Assembly (NCBI GenBank): GCA_964497495.1
Contig: CAZCCZ010000067.1
Span: 1-10,950 of the forward strand
Direction: 5' to 3'
DNA length: 10,950 bases
Source: CAXXOK01 sp964497495
Lineage (GTDB): Bacteria; Bacillota; Clostridia; Christensenellales; Aristaeellaceae
The notes below the pieces were generated by a model. The model was not told the origin of the DNA. It saw only the letters and a program-made list of their open reading frames with translations, and searched no databases. Below, one piece after another: positions 1-6,586 of the stretch (its first letter is position 1; every line of letters begins with the position of its first letter). The position numbers and the translations under genes are program-made.

Positions 1-168
1 CCCGGCGACGGAGGCGCGATGTAAACCCCACCCGATGCAAGATCCGAATGGAGGCGATACGGCGGCCCGCCGTGCTTCCGAGGAGATCGCTGGACTCCCG
101 CGGCGACGCGGGAGCTAGATAGATGATCGTCCAACGACAGAACTCGGCTTACGACCGCGCTTATCCGC
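1..168 (+). ncRNA. rnpB: RNase P RNA, 3' part (5' end outside window)
   Basis: This is the catalytic RNA of RNase P, which trims the 5' leader from pre-tRNAs. Only the 3' part is present. Recognisable conserved pieces occur in the right order: GTAAACCCCAC at 21-31, a GCAAGA-type segment near 38, the GGCGGCCCGCC core near 61-71, AGATAGATGAT at 117-127, and the P4 3' strand with its flank, GACAGAAC then CGGCTTAC, at 136-151. Visible helices include 59-64 with 68-73 (ACGGCG/CGCCGT) and 95-101 with 108-114 (CTCCCGC/GCGGGAG). The layout fits the ancestral A-like class better than the Bacillus B type, judged by eye. The exact mature 3' end is inferred, because the P1 partner strand lies upstream of the window. 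Short ORFs over this stretch are not believable genes. Confidence 0.9.
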
Positions 169-194
169 AAAAAAGTGGCGAAAGCCACTTTTTA
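169..194 (+). terminator. Bidirectional intrinsic terminator between rnpB and the ATPase gene
   Basis: A 10-bp perfect stem (AAAAAGTGGC at 170-179 with GCCACTTTTT at 184-193) is capped by a GAAA tetraloop at 180-183. The T-run in the 3' arm terminates rnpB. The A-run in the 5' arm becomes a U-tract on the minus strand, so the same element can end the convergent ATPase gene, whose stop codon is at 220-222. Confidence 0.9.
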
Positions 195-219
195 TTTATC
201 AATCGTGATATCCCGGCGG

Positions 220-1095
220 TCAATCGTCGTCCGGGCGACGTTCCAGCTCCCCGCGGTGCGCGGCGAAGAAATCCGCGTAAGCGCGCACGTTCTCCAGCTC
301 CGTCCACGGCCGCACGGTTACCGGGCGCGCGTCCAGATCGTAGATCTTCGCGCCGCGCATCGACAGCAGGAACGGGGAATGGGTGGAAATGACCAACTGG
401 CAGCCCATATAGCGCGCCGTTTCCTCCAGATAGCCCGCCAGTTCCATCTGTTTGGCCGGGGTCAGGCTGTTTTCAGGCTCGTCCAGCAGGTACAGGGCGT
501 CCTCCCCGATGCGCTGGCGGAAATAGAAAGCGGCGCTTTCCCCGTTGGAAAGCTCCCGCACGTTGTCCATCAGCTGCTCGCGCACGAACCCGGACTGCGT
601 TTTGCGGCGCGCGCTGTTGCGCTTTTTCAGCTCGTCGTAATCCTCGACGGAGCGCAGCGTGAAGGTGGAATGCCGCGCGGTGAAGTGGTCGTCGAAAAGT
701 TGCTCCCGCTTCCGGTCTATCCCCTCGTTCAGCCCGCGAATGGAAAGCATGTAATCGAACACGTCGTCGCTGGCGATCAGCGCGCTTTCGGCGGGAACCG
801 GCGCTTCCAGCGCGGCCCGGCAAAGCTCCACGTAGCGCCCGAAGAAGTTGGAGCGGTTGAACGGGGTTTCCCGCCGCAGGTTCAGTTTTTCCGCGATCAC
901 GTTAAGCGCCGTGGTTTTGCCGGAACCGTTGCCCCCGTGCAGGATGGTGACGGGCGCGAAATCCAGCCGCTCAAGGCCGATGGCGGAGAGCGTACAGAAC
1001 GGATACAGCGTGTTGTAGCAGGTGCGCTGCACGCTCATGCGGAACTGCCATTCCGTATCCTCGTCCGGAAACGTGATGTGATCCAGATAGAGCAT
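220..1095 (-). CDS. Stand-alone AAA/ABC-type ATPase (RecF/OLD-like)
   Basis: Predicted 291-aa cytoplasmic ATPase with the full set of ABC-type motifs. Walker A is GGNGSGKT (residues 54-61), a signature-like LSNGES lies at 182-187, Walker B is ALYLLDEPENS (200-210), and the H-loop is in ISTHSPFLLS with His239. The stretch between Walker A and signature is short, so there is no Rad50-length coiled coil. There are no membrane segments and no nuclease domain. It resembles the 'predicted ATPase' proteins scattered singly in Firmicutes genomes, whose substrate is unknown. I chose the ATG at 1095 because a G-rich ribosome site lies just upstream and because the promoter at 1145-1173 puts transcription start near 1138, which rules out in-frame starts at 1146 and 1200. 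The gene is monocistronic and divergent from pheST. The ATPase call is firm; any cellular role would be a guess. Confidence 0.88.
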   Translation of the reverse strand: MLYLDHITFPDEDTEWQFRMSVQRTCYNTLYPFCTLSAIGLERLDFAPVTILHGGNGSGKTTALNVIAEKLNLRRETPFNRSNFFGRYVELCRAALEAPVPAESALIASDDVFDYMLSIRGLNEGIDRKREQLFDDHFTARHSTFTLRSVEDYDELKKRNSARRKTQSGFVREQLMDNVRELSNGESAAFYFRQRIGEDALYLLDEPENSLTPAKQMELAGYLEETARYMGCQLVISTHSPFLLSMRGAKIYDLDARPVTVRPWTELENVRAYADFFAAHRGELERRPDDD

Positions 1096-1144
1096 TCCGT
1101 CGTCCCCCCCCGGCGCACAGCGTGACTGCAAACATTTGTTTGCC

Positions 1145-1173
1145 ATTATAGCACGTTTTCGAAGGAGGGTCAA
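1145..1173 (-). promoter_or_regulatory. Sigma-A promoter of the ATPase gene
   Basis: Read on the minus strand: -35 TTGACC (1173-1168), a 17-bp spacer, and a perfect -10 TATAAT (1150-1145). Transcription should begin near 1138, giving a leader of about 43 nt to the ATG at 1095. This element fixes the start of the ATPase gene. Confidence 0.82.
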
Positions 1174-1219
1174 CGCGAAGAAACCACCCGTATACGACAC
1201 AGTTAATATTTCCCGGTGC

Positions 1220-1249
1220 TTGCATCGCCGCTTTTATTCGTGTTATAAT
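1220..1249 (+). promoter_or_regulatory. Sigma-A promoter of the T-box-pheST operon
   Basis: A perfect -10 TATAAT (1244-1249) carries an upstream TG (extended -10, TGTTATAAT). A weak -35, TTGCAT at 1220-1225, sits 18 bp away. The predicted start is near 1256, just before the T-box leader. Its -35 lies 46 bp from the -35 of the divergent ATPase promoter. Confidence 0.75.
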
Positions 1250-1256
1250 ACGTTAA

Positions 1257-1550
1257 ACCTCGGGCGTACGCCCCGGGTCAAAGGCGATGACGAAGACCAA
1301 AGCCCGCGCCTTTGCGGTTTTCAGAGAAGGCGGCAAACGCTGCGAGCCGCCCATTCCGCAAGCGGGCCATTCCCTTCCGACGCCGCCTCGCCGAACGTCA
1401 GTAAGCGAGGCCGGGGATCAGCACACCCCGTTAGCAAGCGAGAGCATTTTCGCGGGGGTTATACCCCTCAAGAAGATGGAATTTGGGTGGTACAACGCGG
1501 CTTTACAGCCTTCGTCCCATGCTACGGCAGGGGCGGGGGCTTTTCTCGTT
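1257..1550 (+). promoter_or_regulatory. T-box riboswitch (tRNA-Phe-sensing leader of pheST)
   Basis: The leader senses uncharged tRNA and controls read-through into pheS. Stem I spans 1283-1392, closed by GGCGA/TCGCC. Inside are GCCCGC (1302-1307) with GCGGGC (1362-1367), TTGCGG (1312-1317) with CCGCAA (1356-1361), an AG bulge AGAGA (1323-1327), and a distal hairpin GGCGGC/GCCGCC whose loop GCTGCGA (1339-1345) fits the GSUGNRA consensus. The strand after the GCGGGC arm, where the specifier lies, contains two TTC (Phe) triplets, 1370-1372 and 1375-1377. A stem III-like hairpin (GGGG/CCCC, 1455-1467) precedes the T-box proper (1484-1500). The antiterminator pairs TGGG (1484-1487) with CCCA (1516-1519) and ACG (1495-1497) with CGT (1513-1515), leaving the 7-nt bulge TGGTACA. 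TGGT matches an ACCA acceptor end, as expected for the A73 discriminator of tRNA-Phe. The exact specifier register is uncertain. Confidence 0.93.
1508..1548 (+). terminator. T-box regulated terminator hairpin
   Basis: An 11-bp stem pairs GCCTTCGTCCC (1508-1518) with GGGGCGGGGGC (1530-1540), including three G-U pairs, with an 11-nt loop and then TTTTCTCG. Its left arm includes the CGTCCC needed by the antiterminator, so the two folds exclude each other. Confidence 0.85.
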
Positions 1551-1611
1551 TCCGGGAAAGGGCCGCTTCTCAAATTCAGACAAAACGCCGGAGCCATAAG
1601 GAGGAAAACGT

Positions 1612-2640
1612 ATGTCCGTTACGGATACCTTGCGGGAGATCAGGGAAAGCGCGAGCGGGGAATTGGCGCGGTTGGACGGCACCGCCGCGCTGGACGCCCT
1701 GCGCGTGAAGGTGCTGGGTAAAAAGGGCGAGCTGACCGCCCTGCTGAAAGGCCTGGGCGGCCTGCCCGCCGAAGAGCGCCCCGCCGTGGGCGCGCAGATC
1801 AACGAGGCGCGCGCATGGCTGACCGAGCGGATGGACGAGGCCCTCGCCCGCCTGCAGGCCAAGGAGCGGGAGGCGGCTCTGAATGCGGAAACCATCGACG
1901 TGACCGAGCCGCGCCCCATGCCCGGCATCGGGGCCAGCCACCCGGTTACGCTGGTGATGAACGACCTCATCGAGTGCTTCACCGGCATGGGTTTCGAAGT
2001 GATGCAGGGCCCGGAGGTGGAACTGGATCACTATAACTTCGAGCTGATGAACATCCCCAAGAACCACCCCGCCCGCGACGCGCAGGATACCTTCTATATC
2101 GACGACAACGTGGTGCTCCGCACGCACACCAGTCCCATGCAGGCGCGCGCGATGCTCACCCGCAAGCCGCCCATCCGCATTGTGTGCCCGGGCCGGTGCT
2201 ACCGCGCCGACGAGGTGGACGCCACCCACAGCCCCGTGTTCCACCAGATGGAGGGGCTCGTGGTGGACGAGCACGTGACCATGGCGGACCTTCGCGGAAC
2301 GCTTACCGCGTTCGCCAGGCACATGTACGGCCCGGACGTGGAAATCCGCTTCCGGCCCAGTTTCTTCCCCTTCACCGAGCCCAGCGCGGAGGTGGACCTC
2401 ACCTGCCCCTCCTGCCACGGCAAGGGCTGCCGCGTATGCAAGGAAACCGGCTGGGTTGAAATTCTGGGCAGCGGCATGGTGAACCCCAAGGTGCTGGAAA
2501 TGTGCGGCATCGACAGCCGGAAGTACAGCGGCTTCGCCTTCGGCGTGGGGCTGGAGCGGCTGGCCATGCGGCGTTACGGCATCCGGGACATGCGCCTGCT
2601 CTACGAGGGCGACGCGCGGCTGTTCAGCCAGCTCCGGTAA
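1612..2640 (+). CDS. pheS: Phenylalanyl-tRNA synthetase alpha subunit
   Basis: Catalytic subunit of the alpha2-beta2 enzyme that charges tRNA-Phe with phenylalanine, 342 aa, a normal length. Residues 1-90 form the helical, coiled-coil-like tRNA-binding arm. The class II core follows: motif 1 around 110-138, motif 2 with the PGRCYRADEVDATH and FHQMEG segments (193-214), and motif 3 GVGLERLAM (311-319). The amino-acid pocket carries SGFAFGVG, and Ala309 aligns with E. coli Ala294, a known specificity determinant. A CxxC-x4-CxxC cluster (Cys265, 268, 273, 276), absent from E. coli PheS, sits before the GSGMV strand and looks like a zinc knuckle. The ATG is well placed behind TAAGGAGG (1597-1604). 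It is first in the operon, 25 bp before pheT, and regulated by the T-box leader. Confidence 0.97.
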   Translation: MSVTDTLREIRESASGELARLDGTAALDALRVKVLGKKGELTALLKGLGGLPAEERPAVGAQINEARAWLTERMDEALARLQAKEREAALNAETIDVTEPRPMPGIGASHPVTLVMNDLIECFTGMGFEVMQGPEVELDHYNFELMNIPKNHPARDAQDTFYIDDNVVLRTHTSPMQARAMLTRKPPIRIVCPGRCYRADEVDATHSPVFHQMEGLVVDEHVTMADLRGTLTAFARHMYGPDVEIRFRPSFFPFTEPSAEVDLTCPSCHGKGCRVCKETGWVEILGSGMVNPKVLEMCGIDSRKYSGFAFGVGLERLAMRRYGIRDMRLLYEGDARLFSQLR

Positions 2641-2665
2641 CGGGCGTAAGGGAGGAGAAGCGGAT

Positions 2666-5056
2666 ATGAAATTACCATTAAGCATGATCGGGGCGTACGC
2701 GGATGTTTCCGTAACCCCCAAGGAATACGAGCGGCGCATGATCATGGCGGGCACCGCCGTGGAGAGCGTGGAGGATATCGGCGCGTCCGTCGACAGGGTG
2801 GTGGTGGGCCGCGTGCTGACCTGCGATGCGGTGGAAGGCACACACCTGCACCTGTGCGGCGTGGACGTGGGCGCGGACGAACCGCTGACCATCGTGTGCG
2901 GCGCGCCCAACGTGGCGGCGGGCATCCTGGTGCCCGTTGCGCTGGACGGGGCCACGCTCCCCGGCGGTGTAACCATCCGCAAGGGCAAGCTGCGCGGCAT
3001 GACCAGCGAAGGGATGATCTGCGCCGGTTCGGAACTGGGCGTGCCCGGCGACCTGTACCCCAACGTGGGCGACGAGGGCATCCTGATCTTTCACGAGGAC
3101 TATCCCCTCGGCAGCGACGTTCGCCCCATTCTGGGGCTGGACGACGTGACCGTGGATTTCGAGATTCTCGCCAACCGGCCGGACTGCAACTGCGCGCTGG
3201 GCGTGGCGCGGGAAAGCGCCGCGGCGCTGGGCACCGCTTTCCGCGCTCCGGCCTGGACGGTGAAGGAGGCGGGCGGCGACGTCCGCGACGAAGTGACCGT
3301 CGTGGTGGAGGACGCCGACCTGTGCCCCCGTTTTACCGCCCGCGTGATCAAGAACGTCCATATCGGCCCCTCCCCCCTGTGGCTGCGCAAGGCCCTGCAC
3401 GGCGCCGGGCTGCGCTCCATCAACAACATCGTGGACATCACCAATTTCGTGATGATCGAATGCGGCCATCCCATGCACGCCTACGACCTTAGCAGGGTGC
3501 GCGGGCGTAAAATCGTGGTGCGCCGCGCCCACCCCGGCGAAACGCTCACTACGCTGGACGGCACGGAGCTCACGGCGCGCCCCGACGACCTGCTGATCTG
3601 CGATGCCGAACGCGCCACGGGGCTTGCGGGCGTAATGGGCGGCGAGGAAAGCGAAATCGCGGAGGGCACGACCGAAGTGATGTTCGAGTGCGCCGCCTTC
3701 GACCGCACCGCCGTGCGCCTGACCAGCCGCGCGCTGGGCATGCGCACCGAGGCCAGCGGCCGTTTCGAGCGGGGCGTGAACCCCGCCACCGCGGCGGACG
3801 CCATTGCGCGCGCCTGCATGCTGGTGAACTTGCTGAACGCGGGCGACGTGGTAAGCGGCGTGATCGACCTTTATCCCGCCCCCGTGCAGCCGAAACCCGT
3901 AACCGGGAGCGTCGCGCGTATCGCGGAGCGCGCGGGCGTACCCATTCCCGCGGGGGACATGGTCAAAATTCTGGAAAAGCTGTTCTTTAAGGTCACGTTG
4001 GACGGCGACACGCTCACCGCCGTTCCCCCGCTATTCCGTACCGACGTGGAAGGCGAGGCCGACCTGTGCGAGGAGGTGCTGCGCCTGTACGGTTACGACC
4101 ATATCGGCTGCACGCGGCTGCGCGGGGAGACCACGCAGGGCGGCGTGCCCCCCGTTCTGCGGCTGAAAAACCGCGTGGCGGGCATCCTGCACGGCATGGG
4201 ATATCTGGAAGTGATGAGCTTCAGCTTCCAGAGTCCGAAAGAAATCGAAAAGCTGGGTCTTCCGGAGGGCGACCCGCGCCTCAGCCCGCTGACCATCCGC
4301 AACCCGCTGGGCGAGGACACCTCCGTCATGCGCCCGTCGCTGGCGCCGGACATGCTGAAAACCCTCGCCTTCAATATGAGCCGCGGTACGGACGAGGCGA
4401 ACCTGTACGAGATGGCGGCGGCGTACGATCCCCACCGGCCCACGGCGGAAGGACTGCCGCTGGAAACGCAGACGCTCTGCCTGGGCAGCTACGGCGAGCA
4501 CGCGGATTTCTATTCCGTACGCGGCGCGCTGGAAGCCGTGCTGTACGCGGCGGGCATCGCCTGCGAGGTGGCGCCGGGCGCGGACGTTTACTACCACCCC
4601 GGCCGCAGCGCGCGGCTGGTGGGCGCGAACGGCACGGCCTACGCGCAGGTGGGCGAGGTGCACCCGCGCATAAGGGAGGCGTTCGGCCTGCCCCGCCGGG
4701 CAGTGTTGGCGGAGCTTGACCTACACGAGGTGCTGGCGCACGCGACCCCCATGGGCGAGCTGAATCCCCTGCCGCGCTTCCCCAGCATGGCGCGCGATCT
4801 GGCGCTGGTGATGGACGAAACCGTGGCCGTGGGCCCGCTGATGGCCGCCATGCGCCGCGCGGGCGGCAGCCTGCTGGAATCCATCCGCCTGTTCGACGTG
4901 TACCGCGGCGCGCAGGTGGGCGCCGGGAAAAAGAGCGCCGCCTTCTCGCTGGTGTTCCGCGCGGACGACCGCACGCTGACCGACGCGGAAGTTGCCAAGG
5001 CGATGGAAAAGGTGCAGCGGAGCTGCGAAAGGCTGTACGGCGCGGTGATCCGGTAA
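2666..5056 (+). CDS. pheT: Phenylalanyl-tRNA synthetase beta subunit
   Basis: Partner of PheS, 796 aa, full length. It holds the editing site that hydrolyses Tyr-tRNA-Phe and supplies tRNA-binding domains. In order: an OB-fold tRNA-binding domain (about 39-155), the B3/B4 editing domain (about 215-385, including NNIVDITNFVMIECGHPMHAYDL), the B5 domain (about 405-480, with the acidic stretch TDVEGEADLCEEVLRLYGYD), a degenerate class II core (about 490-690), and the C-terminal FDX-ACB anticodon-binding domain (from about 703, PRFPSMARDLALV). The ATG follows a GGGAGGAG ribosome site at 2650-2657. The gene is co-transcribed with pheS and ends 31 bp before an intrinsic terminator. The frame is intact throughout. 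Confidence 0.97.
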   Translation: MKLPLSMIGAYADVSVTPKEYERRMIMAGTAVESVEDIGASVDRVVVGRVLTCDAVEGTHLHLCGVDVGADEPLTIVCGAPNVAAGILVPVALDGATLPGGVTIRKGKLRGMTSEGMICAGSELGVPGDLYPNVGDEGILIFHEDYPLGSDVRPILGLDDVTVDFEILANRPDCNCALGVARESAAALGTAFRAPAWTVKEAGGDVRDEVTVVVEDADLCPRFTARVIKNVHIGPSPLWLRKALHGAGLRSINNIVDITNFVMIECGHPMHAYDLSRVRGRKIVVRRAHPGETLTTLDGTELTARPDDLLICDAERATGLAGVMGGEESEIAEGTTEVMFECAAFDRTAVRLTSRALGMRTEASGRFERGVNPATAADAIARACMLVNLLNAGDVVSGVIDLYPAPVQPKPVTGSVARIAERAGVPIPAGDMVKILEKLFFKVTLDGDTLTAVPPLFRTDVEGEADLCEEVLRLYGYDHIGCTRLRGETTQGGVPPVLRLKNRVAGILHGMGYLEVMSFSFQSPKEIEKLGLPEGDPRLSPLTIRNPLGEDTSVMRPSLAPDMLKTLAFNMSRGTDEANLYEMAAAYDPHRPTAEGLPLETQTLCLGSYGEHADFYSVRGALEAVLYAAGIACEVAPGADVYYHPGRSARLVGANGTAYAQVGEVHPRIREAFGLPRRAVLAELDLHEVLAHATPMGELNPLPRFPSMARDLALVMDETVAVGPLMAAMRRAGGSLLESIRLFDVYRGAQVGAGKKSAAFSLVFRADDRTLTDAEVAKAMEKVQRSCERLYGAVIR

Positions 5057-5086
5057 ACGGATTCCCTGATAGTAAAGGTCTTCGGG

Positions 5087-5120
5087 GGCGGGAGGCAGTG
5101 GCTTCCCGCCTTTCCGTTTT
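5087..5120 (+). terminator. Intrinsic terminator of pheST
   Basis: A 10-bp stem pairs GGCGGGAGGC (5087-5096) with GCTTCCCGCC (5101-5110), with one G-U pair and the loop AGTG. It is followed by TTTCCGTTTT. It lies 31 bp after the pheT stop. Confidence 0.88.
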
Positions 5121-5200
5121 CATGTGTCCATAACGGATTCGTCACGCGTCCTTACGGCGGCGCAACACGGGCCGTACACTTTCGTAAGGTACGCTTCCAT

Positions 5201-5232
5201 CGCTTTACAAAGCGTCCGCAACCTGTTATGAT
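5201..5232 (+). promoter_or_regulatory. Promoter of the vanZ-rdd gene with palindrome over the -35
   Basis: The -35 TTTACA (5204-5209) and the extended -10 TGTTATGAT (5224-5232, hexamer TATGAT 5227-5232) are 17 bp apart, so transcription should start near 5239. A perfect palindrome, CGCTTT-AC-AAAGCG (5201-5214), covers the -35 hexamer and could be an operator. Confidence 0.68.
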
Positions 5233-5266
5233 TCCAGCGCAAACCAACCGCGGGGAGGCCGTTTGA

Positions 5267-6457
5267 TTGCACCTGTACGTAGAACCCGTTTTAACCGCCG
5301 CGTTCCTGTTCCCGTTCGTCGCGGCGGCCATCACGTTCCCCTATCTGGTTTTCCAGTACCGGCGGTACGGCTCGGTGCTGCTTTTGCGCACCGTGATCCT
5401 GTACTCCTTCGTACTTTATTTGATGTGCGCGTATTTCCTGACCATGCTGCCCCTGCCGGACCGCGACACGGTCGCTGCGCTCACCACGCCCTACCTCCAG
5501 CTTACGCCCTTCAAGGACGTGGTAGACTGGATACGGGATTCCGGCTTCGTGCTTTCGGACGTTTCCACGTGGAAAAAGCTCGTCGTCAACCGCGATCTGT
5601 TCGTGATGCTCGCTAACATCGTGATGACGATTCCGCTGGGCATCTACCTGCGGTACTATTTCGGCTGTTCTTTCAAGAAAACGGTGCTCATCTCGCTGGG
5701 TGTCAGCCTCGTGTTCGAGCTGACGCAGTTAAGCGCGCTGTTCGGCATCTACCCGCGCCCCTACCGTCTGTGCGAGACCGACGACCTCATCACCAACACG
5801 CTGGGCGGGATGATCGGCTACTGGATCGCCGGGCCGCTGACGAAGGTGCTGCCCTCCAAGCAGCGGATGGACGAGATTGCCTACCGGCGCGCGGCGCACG
5901 TGAGCGTCGTCCGCCGCGTGACCGCCGCCCTTGTGGATTGGATGATCCTGGGCATCGCGGTGCTGGTGCTCCTCGCGGCCTCCCACCCGCTCCGGGCGTT
6001 GCTGGCCGGCGGAGACGCGCGTACGTGGCTTACGGTTTTCCTGATACTCTACTTATCGCTGGTCGCCCTGTACTTCATCCTGGGAGAATGGCTGCAAAAG
6101 GGTCTGACCTTCGGCAAACGGATGACGCACATCCGGCTGACGGACGCCCGGAGCGACGGGCGCCCGAAGCTGTGGCAATGCGCGGTACGGTACTCGCTGC
6201 TTTATTACGTATTCGTCCCCATGCCGTTCGTAGCGCTGCTGCTTTTCTACAAGGGAATGGGCAACGGCAACATGCAGTGGCTGTCGCTGGCGGCCAGCGG
6301 GTTGCTGACGCTGGCCTACGGCGTTTGCATGGTCGTGCTGGTCGTTCGGGTGCTCAACCGCAGCAGCCAGCTTCCGCACGGGGCGTTGAGCAAGACCCGC
6401 AACGTGAGCACGCTTTCGCCGACGGCGGCGGACGACGCGGAAAAGCGGCGCGTATAA
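5267..6457 (+). CDS. VanZ-like domain fused to RDD domain, membrane protein
   Basis: Polytopic inner-membrane protein of 396 aa made of two known families. Residues 1-190 are VanZ-like: hydrophobic helices around 8-30, 36-62, 112-130, 135-160 and 172-190, with the hallmarks MLPLP (60-64), LTPFKDVVDW (79-88), NIVMTIPLG (117-125), FELTQ (150-154) and CETDDLITNTLGGMIGY (169-185). Residues 210-365 are RDD-like: RRVTAALVDWMI (216-227), GLTFGKRMTHIRLTD (279-293), then further membrane segments. The tail (366-396) is polar. VanZ itself gives low-level teicoplanin resistance in the VanA cluster, but most chromosomal VanZ-like proteins have no proven role, so no resistance should be inferred. The start is TTG at 5267, set by GGGGAGG (5251-5257) nine bases upstream. 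It has its own promoter and terminator. The domain call is firm; the function is unknown. Confidence 0.9.
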   Translation: MHLYVEPVLTAAFLFPFVAAAITFPYLVFQYRRYGSVLLLRTVILYSFVLYLMCAYFLTMLPLPDRDTVAALTTPYLQLTPFKDVVDWIRDSGFVLSDVSTWKKLVVNRDLFVMLANIVMTIPLGIYLRYYFGCSFKKTVLISLGVSLVFELTQLSALFGIYPRPYRLCETDDLITNTLGGMIGYWIAGPLTKVLPSKQRMDEIAYRRAAHVSVVRRVTAALVDWMILGIAVLVLLAASHPLRALLAGGDARTWLTVFLILYLSLVALYFILGEWLQKGLTFGKRMTHIRLTDARSDGRPKLWQCAVRYSLLYYVFVPMPFVALLLFYKGMGNGNMQWLSLAASGLLTLAYGVCMVVLVVRVLNRSSQLPHGALSKTRNVSTLSPTAADDAEKRRV

Positions 6458-6479
6458 CCGTAAACGGAAATCGAAAAAG

Positions 6480-6524
6480 AGCCGGGGCTCGGGATACATT
6501 TCCCGGGCCTCGGCTTTATTCAGT
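6480..6524 (+). terminator. Bidirectional terminator between vanZ-rdd and the DUF89 gene
   Basis: A 15-bp stem (6480-6494 with 6501-6515, two G-U pairs, 6-nt loop TACATT) is flanked by TTATT on the right and by an A-rich run (TCGAAAAAG) on the left, which gives a U-tract on the minus strand. It serves both convergent genes. Confidence 0.85.
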
Positions 6525-6586
6525 TTCGCATACCCGATATTCGTAATGGTCACGCAACGCCCTCGGATTCGTTCTCCCCGTCCGCG

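Noticed and set aside
175..1125. Long plus-strand ORF opposite the ATPase gene
   Set aside because: It is antisense to a gene with clear Walker A, Walker B and signature motifs, runs through rnpB's terminator, and shows only the Arg/Ala/Val-rich composition typical of GC-rich shadow frames.
1576..3081. 501-aa minus-strand ORF across the T-box leader, pheS and pheT
   Set aside because: It is fully antisense to two certain genes and crosses the T-box leader. The His/Ala/Gly-rich translation has no recognisable domain.
5267..6457. Glycopeptide resistance determinant because of the VanZ domain
   Set aside because: VanZ-like proteins are widespread without resistance, and no vanRSHAX-type genes are present, so only the domain name is justified.
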